A stretch of DNA of 21,119 bases from Sphacelaria rigidula (lineage: Eukaryota; Phaeophyceae; Sphacelariales), in assembly GCA_964200075.2 (NCBI GenBank), contig CAXNAA020000462.1, positions 1 to 21,119 of the forward strand. The letters run 5' to 3'. Positions 1 through 9,500 of the stretch are shown here, piece after piece. A model generated the notes under the pieces. It saw only the letters and a program-made list of their open reading frames with translations. It was not told where the DNA came from and made no database searches. Position 1 is the first letter of the stretch. Each line of letters starts with the position of its first letter. Both the position numbers and the translations under genes were made by a program.

Positions 1-447
1 GGCCCAACTCTAAATGTATAAAAGAGCATGGGCCTGCAAACTTCAAATCCGCCTCTAGGCTGTCCCAGCTCGTACGGCGGGAGGGTTTTCACAGCGTGTA
101 GTTTTTGCCGTGCATCGTTTTGCTAACCGTTAGGATTTAGAGTTAAGGGCAGGATCCGTAGTGTATGAAGTATCACCTACGCACGGTACACTGTTTGGCT
201 CGTCATTGTCATGACCTCAAGATTCTTCTCCTGCTGTACTGTATTATGACATGTAGGGTCTTTTGCCTTCTTCATCCTACGGCTGGACGATAGTTGTAGC
301 GGGTACATGGGATGTTTGTCGTAAGTAGACAACAAGCCCTCAGCACACAGCAAGGAAACGTTCGCACAGAGGTTGTGTAACCGACCGGCACGTAGTAGCT
401 GCGAGTAGCAAGTGGTCGTTATGTGACGAAATCGTTCCTGCTGACAG
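1..447. other. left edge, presumed intron of the STAT-like gene
   Basis: No convincing exon was found. The short open frames here have no recognisable motif and no paired splice sites. The sequence is probably the intron upstream of the exon at 448. Confidence 0.4.
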
Positions 448-544
448 GTCACGGCGCCCGAACTGCGCGGTGGAATGGTGATCAGCGGGCAGGATGCCGA
501 TTGCATGAGTCTTTTCTGCTCGAGCGACATCATGACCAAACTGG
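448..544 (+). CDS. STAT-like gene, exon 1 in window (possible NB-ARC segment)
   Basis: The acceptor is cctgctgacag and the donor is G|GTGAGC, a strong consensus. An in-frame stop at 424 limits any upstream extension. The exon enters in phase 0 and leaves in phase 1. It encodes 32 residues starting VTAPELRGGM and ending SSDIMTKL, with the motif LFCSSDIM. In NB-ARC proteins a segment of this kind (often with an LF) precedes the GLPL motif. A later donor at 581 would also give phase 1 but is weaker. There is no ATG start here; earlier exons must lie to the left of the window. Confidence 0.55.
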
Positions 545-3500
545 GTGAGCGACGATTTTGCGAGATGCACAAGGTGTGGGGTGCCGTGGTCCGATACCGC
601 CGTGTACTGTCTTTCCATAAGCCTGTTGGGTTGCTGGATCAACCGGAACCGGTGCTACGTTGCACTGCTTTTAACGAATCAGGTGTCGCTGGTTACAAAC
701 AGAACTTGGATCACAGATTCTCTCCCTACCCAGTTGCTTCACAGTTTTTCATTCATGTACTGGATATCCACACTGATAGCCAGCTACAGCTACCTACCGC
801 TACGCTGTTGAGCTATTGGCGGTACCGGACGGTAGTCAATGATTTGTCAGCGTACACGGCTATGCTCGACAATACCATACCTCATGAGACTACTGTATGG
901 CAAAACCAATTTGGAAAGGATCATCATATATAAGGATTATTTAATGCAGACGCATTGCATCTTGTCGAGTTGAAAAAGTTTTTTGAGAAGGATATTGTTG
1001 GTATGATACAGTAGTGCTCAGCTAATGCATTGTGAAGGAGTAGCGTATTGTCGATAAGCGCAACAGATGTGACAAGCTATATATCTGTATGGAACAAAGC
1101 AGTTGCCACTTAGTATGTAAGTGCTGCACATAGATATAACACTAGCATGCGCTGAATTGACGCCTCCTTTGATAATATCCACGAAAACCCTTGAAAGATC
1201 CCGATCTTGGACGGACGAATGCATCCAGTTTCCAGCCTCGATGATCCTGACGGAACACCCCACGTTTGCTTGCTGTTCTAATGTATCTGTCTAGGTGGTC
1301 ACCCGGGAGCCATAGTGGCTGTTAGCAGCACCCTCGGAAAGCGACCTGAACAAGGGCGCCACCTCCTGAGAGACGAGCACGACTACTTGGCCCACATCAT
1401 ACCGGCGCAGCTAAGCAGGTGAAGATGGCATACTTAGCGGCCTGGAAAGTAGCATGGAATTCTCTGTTTTGCTGAATATATACTTGGAAAGTATGCATAC
1501 ATCGCATAGTACATACCTGGTCGAGGTCGGTATGCTTTCCGCTTGGTCCTTCGGTATGCACGACACACTTAAGGGGTGAGGTGTCTCGAATATACCTTGC
1601 TTGATGTTGATACAGTCTCTTTAAGCGTTTCTTCACCCAATGCTATAGCAGGAATGACCCCAGTTGTGTGCAGACTGTCATCAGCAAATTGTCGATGGGT
1701 ATCGGACGTTGGGCGTGGACGCTTATGCCAGTCGGCAGACGCAATAGTCAAGACATCTCAGTGGTGCCGCGATAGTCCCCCCTCCCGAAAGGGCGAGAAA
1801 ACTGTCGCGAAGAAATGGCCATACAGTGCGCCGAGATGATTGATGATGGCTGGTTTCAAAAACCAAGAGTTGAAGATTATATTGAAAAATGCAGATATAG
1901 CTGGTTGTAGAAACCACCTTTGAATTTCATTTCGAATGCAGTCACATCCGTTTTCAGAAACAAGTAGGGCTCTTGACGTTACACGTCATAAAGTTCGTTG
2001 CACGTCACAAGTTAAGCCAGGCTAGTACTACTGTGGGGGCTACGTGGTCCCCCACCGTAGTACTAGCCAGGCCCGACGCTTAGTTTTGTTTGACTTGACT
2101 TTACACAGGGCTGCGCGTGTAAGGAATTTTGTGACGTGTAACGAAATTTGTGACGTGTAACGAACTTTGTGACATGTAACGTAAAGAGCCCTGGAAACCA
2201 GTTGTGAATATTTTTTGAAAGAATGCAGATATAGCTGGTTTCAGATGCCAGATCTACACACCTCAAAAGAAGACTTTGCCTCGGTCCCCGTTACATTTTT
2301 CTGGGGCGGGCTACCGCGGCATCACTCCTATTACATGGATTCAGTTTGGTGAGCTTTTTGCAATTACCCTTCGTATCGTCTTCGAAATTTAGGCTCAGAT
2401 AATGTAGCAGTCTGCACATGAACGAGATTCCATTCATGTTCAGCGTTCAAAGATGATTCTAGAATGCTCATTTTCGTGATGTGATCGGGGGTACGTACAA
2501 GAGTAGATAACATGATGTCAAGTGGCTGGCTTGTCGGGGGTTCGTTTTTTTTTGTCCTTTCGGATAAAAATGCTCCAATGTATTCTATATATTGCGCTGA
2601 GATTGTTATGGAATCTTCGCTTGATGCTTGCGTGACCTTATGATAAACTGCCACGCCGTGTCTCTACCAAGCCAGATATAAGCAGCTGGACGAAGACTTC
2701 GTGAAGCAGCATCAGGATTCCCCGCAGGAGCCAAACGGTGAGGTCCTTTTCAACCATCACTTCTGGGACTAGGGAAGCAGTCAGTGCAGAGTGCCCCCCG
2801 CACACAGACAGGGGAGATTGCACCCGCGAGACATAGCAGCACAGTAAAGGACGAGATATAGGTGTGCGCACTCGGAAGTTTGAAAGACCAGCGGAAGACG
2901 AGGTCTGTGTGTTAGCGCACTGGATGGGTCGAGGGTACTTGCCCCTGTAACACAGACGGGACCTTTATCTGATCTCGCTCGTCGGTGACTCAATAGCGGT
3001 GCAGTAGTTTTACTTGTTATACGCTGCTGTTATTGTCCGCGACTGAGTCGGAAGCTTGCATACCCTGGACGAAAGAATACACAGTCAAAAAGCGCACTGC
3101 GTACAGTATCGACTGTTGCGCCTGTTGCAACAGACAATATCTTCCATCCTGCACGCAGTACATTTTTTGACAAAATAACCTCTTGTCCAGGGCGTGAAAC
3201 TTCGCACGAGAAGGAACGTCTTCCATGCACCAGGTGAACAAGTTTGTTGACCTTCGTCTCTTCTTGAAAGTCGGAACGTTCACGTGGTCCAGCCAACCGC
3301 TTCGAAGACCCACCTTACGTGGTTGTCAATACTATCTGGAGGGAGAACGATGTTTGCGACAGTAGTGCAGTACGCATACAAGTACAAATGTCTCGTGACT
3401 TTTATACCGTCTGCCAATTTTTGACAGTATTCGTGGAAACGCTTTCTCGGTTGTTCTGATTTCTATTTTCCCACGAGCTAGATGAAGGCAGGACCCAGAA

Positions 3501-6500
3501 ATGAAAGAACTGCACGTCGATGAGGGAAAAGAGGCGGGGGGAAATACTCGTTATTTGAGTCGCAGTATATGTTATTCATACATGGAGAAGGAATTTTTCT
3601 TTGCCCTTCTAGTCCTACCGCCCAGACCCACCTGCCTGCCTTCCTATATGCCTGCCGCCCCACCTACTCGCCTGTGCTTGTTGCCAGGTGGAAGAGCGAC
3701 GTTTGCGATAGAAGTGGAATGGAGCTGGCCTCGACCAACGAGGTACAACGTCAGCTCCGCGGTCGGTGCAGCACCGCCATCCGTGCACGTGCCCGTTGCC
3801 TCGTCTCTGGGAGAGCGCTTGTGGAACCAGGCCGTGGAAAGGCACGTGGGAGTGGGTGCTACGTCAAATACGCTGCCCTGGAAAGCGCTGTACACTTTCA
3901 GCTTGGCTGAGCACTTTCTGTCAGTGATGGGAGACGATGGGAGATACAGACCATTGCAGGTCAGGCCAAACATCGCATGCCGTTCGCCTCTAATGTAGTG
4001 GTGTTTGATGTGTGTGTTTGTTTTCTTGTTGTGTTGTGGTCGTTGATATTTGAGAGTTTCGGGTGTGCTGTGCGCTGCGGTGATGTTACAACCCATAAGA
4101 GATCGGCGCGCTTGGAGGGTGCATGTACCACCGCGCGTTTTATGTTGGTGTTCCTTTGAGGCGTATCCTCCGCAAAAAGCGGGCTAGGGTGAGGAGGAGA
4201 TGCACCGCTGAACAAAAATCCACTCATCTCGCAGTGAGTGAGTGCACGTAGGTAGGTAGCACTACCTGTAAATGAACGTCTTATGCGCATGTCGTAGCTC
4301 CGAATAGCATTTTGATTGTGCTGTTCACGACTCTAGTCCTCATTGTGTCAAGATGGTACCTGTCATGCGAGGTCATCCTGGTGGGCGGCAGATCTCCCCC
4401 ACGAGGATTTCAAGGGAACACTATTGCTCATTTTCATGTGATTCCCTCCTCCCTCCATCCGAATCTGTCTCGATTGAGTGACATTTGCCCTGTATGTGGT
4501 GTACGGGGTGCTTTGTATCAGGAGATCGTCCCCATGTATCCAGTATGGATCACGTCGTGGTGCACCGCTCTTCGTACCACGTGTGAAATCCGGTGCACCC
4601 TGTGGCAGTCAACAAACATACGCTGACAGGAGCAGGCGACTGACGGGCCGCGCCTGTGTCGCTTGCTGCGGCTGTCGGGCGTTAGCATTTGTCCAGTTCT
4701 ATGCATTTTTTTTTCTGTCGAAAATGTTCTGAAAATGGCGTGCAGTATAATCACTACCTTCATGTATCCTCACTTTAATCGGGTGAGGGGTCGTCAACTC
4801 GGAACATTTTTTGTACCAGGGACAAGCGAAGAAAGCTAGGCAATGCGCTTGGGGTACGTACGCTGTATTGGTGCACTCGGTGCGAGCGAAGCATGCCGTA
4901 CCGATGTGACCCTTCACTAGCTTTGAGGGACGCTTAACAAAATAATAATGCGCCGCTTGTTTGATGCTGCTCCTCTCAGGACGAAGACTTCCAGACTCTC
5001 GGAGAACACGAGCAACTGTGGAAGCCGTGGGCTCCGCCAGCGACCCAGCCGAACGGAATAGTGAAACAAAAAGCGTTCTTGGGCAAGTTTTGGGCTTGGT
5101 TCGAAGCACTGACGATCATGCTCAAGGTGCGTGCGCCTTGTTTCTGTGGCTGGCGTGTTTTTTCTTGGTGCAAAGCGTGACCGAAGCGTAAACGTTTTGC
5201 TGCAAAGTGTGACCATGTTGACGGGCAGCATGAGCCATATCACCATATTGAGATCATTTATTTCTCGGGTTCCTCGTTGCGATATTTTCCGGTCCTCTAT
5301 GTATCCTATGACCACGGCCAGATTCCAGCGGATGAGCTGATGTTAATGTGCGACAATTAATCAGTGCATGAACTGCCATGCAACCAACCATTTCTACTCC
5401 AGGAGAGGCCGTTTGACACGGGTCTAAAACACGAGAGACAGCCCGTGTAGACATGAGCATCGAGACGTTTGGGGCGCTTTAACGGCGTAAACAGTAAGTA
5501 CATTCACCATGAGGGACTGTAGCGCGGTCGGTTACCTACAGCCGAATTGAAAATCTTGGGAGATCATGAGTTTGCAACGTTTCGAGGGTAGGTGTCCCGC
5601 ATGGTGTCTGGTAGGGTGTGACGGGTAAGGGCCATACAGTATCCAAAAAGCGAGCATTTTAGGATGCTCTTTTTTTTTATTTACGGTATCACCATCAGAC
5701 GTGATATTTGATGACAATTTTCGGGGATGAATACAATGTTGACATGCAACACAAAGACCCGAAGTAACTCCATTCTCACGGTCAGTTCATGACCACTTAT
5801 GGGCGTACGTACTGGTCGTCGAGGGTCACACCCATTGACATACCTAGGTTTGGACTCTTTGATGTTTTTAGTCGATCCCCCGATTGTTCTGGTGGACAAC
5901 TCTCCTCTACAGTAGTAGTTCATCAAAAATCGGCGATTTCGTAATTTTTTTGCGCGGTCGGGGATACTCGACAAGTGTTCTCGCGTGACACCGCTCATCC
6001 CAGTCAGTGAAAGTTTGATCCCAAAGTTTGGAGATCGGGAAATACTAGGCATCCCCTTCACATTCCGAAATAAGATCGCATCTGCACTCAGTTTCGAATG
6101 ACTTGCGGGCTGACCGGTTTTCGGGGGTCCTGCGACTTTCCAGCCCCAGTTTTGACCCCTGAGTATTTTTGCTCAACTGAAGCAATCCCAATCGTTTTCG
6201 TGGACAAATGAAGAAGAATGATTTTTCTATCACTACCTATTTATTGCGCTAGAGCCAAAAAAGTGTGTTTTTTGGACCAGTGACAGTCGGTAACACACCC
6301 CTGATAAAGGAAGTAGTTACTCCTTATCACCCCGACAACACCAATTGAGAATTGCGTTTTGAGCATGGTCTGCTTCTCTTCCAAAAATATATCGACGCTA
6401 GGACTTTCGAGTGCCAGGGACAGGTACTACACGAGAAAATCCAGAGAAGTACCCAAGAACGAAGATTGCCCAACAGAGCTCTGAACAGCACAGGCGGGGA

Positions 6501-9500
6501 TGAATCAATTCCGATTACTCTCATAAATGATCTTACGGACTCCTACCTTTTTTTTTACCTCTTCATCGCGCTAGAGGCGAAAATAAATGTGTTTTGGACC
6601 AAAAACGGCCAATAACACCCGCTGTCAATTCAGCACGTGAGTCGATATTGAGCGCAGAGACGATTGTTGTTTCGGAATGTGGAGCGGATAATTAGTATCT
6701 CCCGATTCCCAGACGTCAGGATCAAGCGTTCACAGGAATGAGCGGTGGCACGCGGAAAAAGTCATTGAAAATCGCCGAGTGCGAAAAAATGACAAAAATC
6801 CCCTGCAGTATTTCACATGAAAACTACTGCCGCCGAAAAGCCGTCTTTTTGGCTGACATATTACGACGGATGAGATGTCCGTTTCATTTTGGGAGGAGCA
6901 TGACGAACAACACAAATTTCCGGCCTCAGGCCGCTCCTTATGGCAGACAAAAATAAAAGATCTGGAAAGTGCCTTTTTGGAGCTTTTGCGTCGTTTTACG
7001 CCCTGAAAGAAAGCTAGGCGGATTTTGACACCTTGGATTGCTTTGCTGTACTCGTTGAGACGGTCTCAGCACACTTGTGCGTTTTTATCGTGGTCGCAGT
7101 TTTTTTTTGCCCAAACTTGCATTTTTCACGGAGACGGGTCATTTTTGTTGGAGATCGGTCAAGTCCAGACAAATCTCGGAATTTTTCCTGGACTTGACCG
7201 GACTCCAACAGAAATACAAGTTTGAGCGAGAAAAAAACGGCGGCCGCCGGAAAAACGAACAACCGGTAAAAGCCCGTGCGTCGTTCTAAATTGACCGTGG
7301 GAATAATATTAATTTCGGAATTTGTGTACTGTAGTGTACGCATATATTTGTTGCCTCAAAATTTGGCCCACAAACGAACGGCTTTTGAAATGTTTGCTCT
7401 GTGGGGTAGGTGGTCTGAAAACGTGTCGTGTCCGAAGGACTGACACCGCCCTGTTCACCGTGCAACACAAGGGTGAAATCTGCACACCCTGTGCCAGCTT
7501 GGTTTGCATACTCTCTCCGCCGCCCGTCACATTCGCATACGCGTATCCCCCTGTGCCAGCTTGGCCACAACTGTATAGGAGTGAAGTGTATCTGTACCGT
7601 TTCATCTGCATGTGCATGTGCCGTTCGCTTTCGCAGCACACGGGGCATTGGGGGAACCGGAACTACCCGGTAATTTGCAGCCTCACCACGATTACCAATT
7701 ACGATGGCGAGGCGCTGCTGCGGGGAAGGCCGCCGGGGACGTTTCTCATGCGCGTGAGCGCAAGCAAGAACGGGACTCTGGTGATCATGTATGTCGACCG
7801 CCGTAAAGAGGTAAGTGGAGACTGCCTGCCTGCCTGCCATGCGTTATAGTAATGAAACTTCAAACATGGTATTCACTCAATGTGGGGATTATTTCACGAA
7901 CGACTTTTCACCTTCACTCGAGAGTTTGGGAGTCGGTAGGCGCTGGATGAAGAAAGCAGGTCGTGCTCAGGACATATTTCCCAATTTTGTGTTGTCGGAA
8001 CGATGCGGAGTAAAACCAGTTTTGTCGAGGGGGTATTATTTACCGTATACGGCCGAAAAACACGTTTTTTCGGTTTGAGCGCAATCGATATTAAGAAAAT
8101 AGGGAAACAGAAGACATAGTATTGTGCATTATAACAATTCGGATTGGTTCGGTTGAACGAAAATATTGAAGAGCGAGGACCGGGGGCCGTACACTTGTAG
8201 GACCCCCAAAGACTCGTGAGCCCGTATTTCGTTCAACATTTGCCGTAGATTGTATTTTCGCTCTCGAAACTTGTGTCGGGCACCTATTTCTATCGATTCT
8301 CGAAGGTTTGCGATCAAGTAGAAACCGTTATGAGTTTTGGTAACCGAAAAACCTGAAAAAATCGCTTTCAATCTACGCGAACGCGAAGTTCGAAGTCTGG
8401 CTAGTGTTTTGTGTTCGCTCTCTCAGTCAAGAGGTGTGGTTGCCTTGCGTGAGAGCGTTTTGTGTTTCATTTCGTTTTTCAACCAACTTCGGCAGGATTC
8501 AATGTGTATTTTCATGTTGCATGCGGGTAGTATTAGCCGCCACGAGTCGATAAAGTACACGAAGTATCGTGTGGCGACACCAAGATATGTGTCACGACAA
8601 AATGTGTCGAACGGTATAAAAGACGACAGTGAGAATCTGTGGCATGGTGAATAATCGTGGGACATGGGACGGTTCTCCAAATATTTCCTTGACCTTAGGT
8701 TTACCGTTAGCGCTGACTATTTGGTCTAAGCGCGGTTGAACTGACTGCCATTTATCAACCGACGCAAAGCGCAAGTGTGGTTGTTCTAAGCTTGTGAGAA
8801 AATTGTCGTTATTTCAAGGGACAAGTCTCACGCTGGGCTCGCTGCCATTTCAGCGTACTCTCATTGCTGGAAGTTGCATGTCATGCAATGGATGCCATAC
8901 TGTACTGGTGTTCGTGTCGCGCTCTTGCCGAGTTAGCTCGCCGCTAACTCGTGAATGAACCGTCCTGCCCGAACTTTTCGGTTCCCAAATAGCGTTCCCA
9001 GGGTCTCGTTCATTATCGTTTGGTTTCTGTATCGCGTCCCTACCTAGTACCTGGGGCTATGCGGCCGGAGCCTCACGTTTTTTTACTTCTCGGGGCCGCT
9101 ACTAGTGCTGTACTTGATCTATCTTACCCTGGCGCTTGTCTTGTTCTTGTGTTTTCCGATCCTTTCTTCTTTTTTTTATTTGCTCGCTTTGTTTTCATCT
9201 TCCTTTTTCGTAGTCTGTCTTTCCCCTTCATAAAGTTCCCTTCCAGCGAGTTGTTCCGTCTGTTTACCTTGGTTACGTGTATCTTATGGATACCGACCAC
9301 GAGTGGGTGGATCGGCACCGGATGAGTTGATATTAATGTATGATAGCCAACCGCTCCATCAATCCAATCAAAGGTCTGCTTTTTATGACCACCATTACGA
9401 TAAGTGGAGCATGACCGTATCGGAGGTGCAGTCACTCAGCGGAGTTTCATGTGTGTGCAGAAAAAGCGACGCGGCTCTTGCAAGCATGCATGTAGCGTAT

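Larger units (their letters stand above)
1419..2675 (+). other. intron, STAT-like gene (1257 bp), with repeats
   Basis: It runs from gtgaag to ccaagccag in phase 2. It holds the small inverted-repeat element at 1966-2192 and the repeat units that flank it (about 1840-2260). Confidence 0.58.
5127..7636 (+). other. intron, STAT-like gene (2510 bp), repeat-rich
   Basis: It runs from gtgcgt to tcgctttcgcag in phase 0. It holds the inverted-repeat structure at 5930-6780 and the foldback at 7112-7224. No further exon is needed, because the linker helix and the SH2 tryptophan are adjacent once it is removed. Confidence 0.7.

Noticed and set aside
475-933. 152-codon open frame read straight through
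   Set aside because: Only the first part (to 544) fits a spliced exon; the rest follows a strong GTGAGC donor and has no recognisable motif.
1672-1774. Open plus-strand segment after gtgtgcag encoding SKLSMGIGRWAWTLMPVGRR
   Set aside because: No family was recognised, there is no good donor, and exons 1295-1418 and 2676-2737 join in phase without it.
3191-3233. Exon-like 43-nt segment with good acceptor (cttgtccag) and donor (AG|gtgaac) in the STAT-like gene
   Set aside because: Its phase in (1) fits the previous exon but its phase out (2) would put the next exon in a frame that loses the STAT pattern and stops near 3910. Skipping it gives matching phases. It could at most be a frame-breaking cassette exon.
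3017-3313. Overlapping minus-strand open frames of about 90-98 codons
   Set aside because: No motif or paired splice sites, and they lie in an intron of the plus-strand gene.
4511-4626. Plus-strand frame with YPVWITSW and CTLW, superficially like a STAT barrel segment
   Set aside because: That segment of the domain is already supplied by 3688-3959, and the flanking exons are both phase 0 with no gap to fill.
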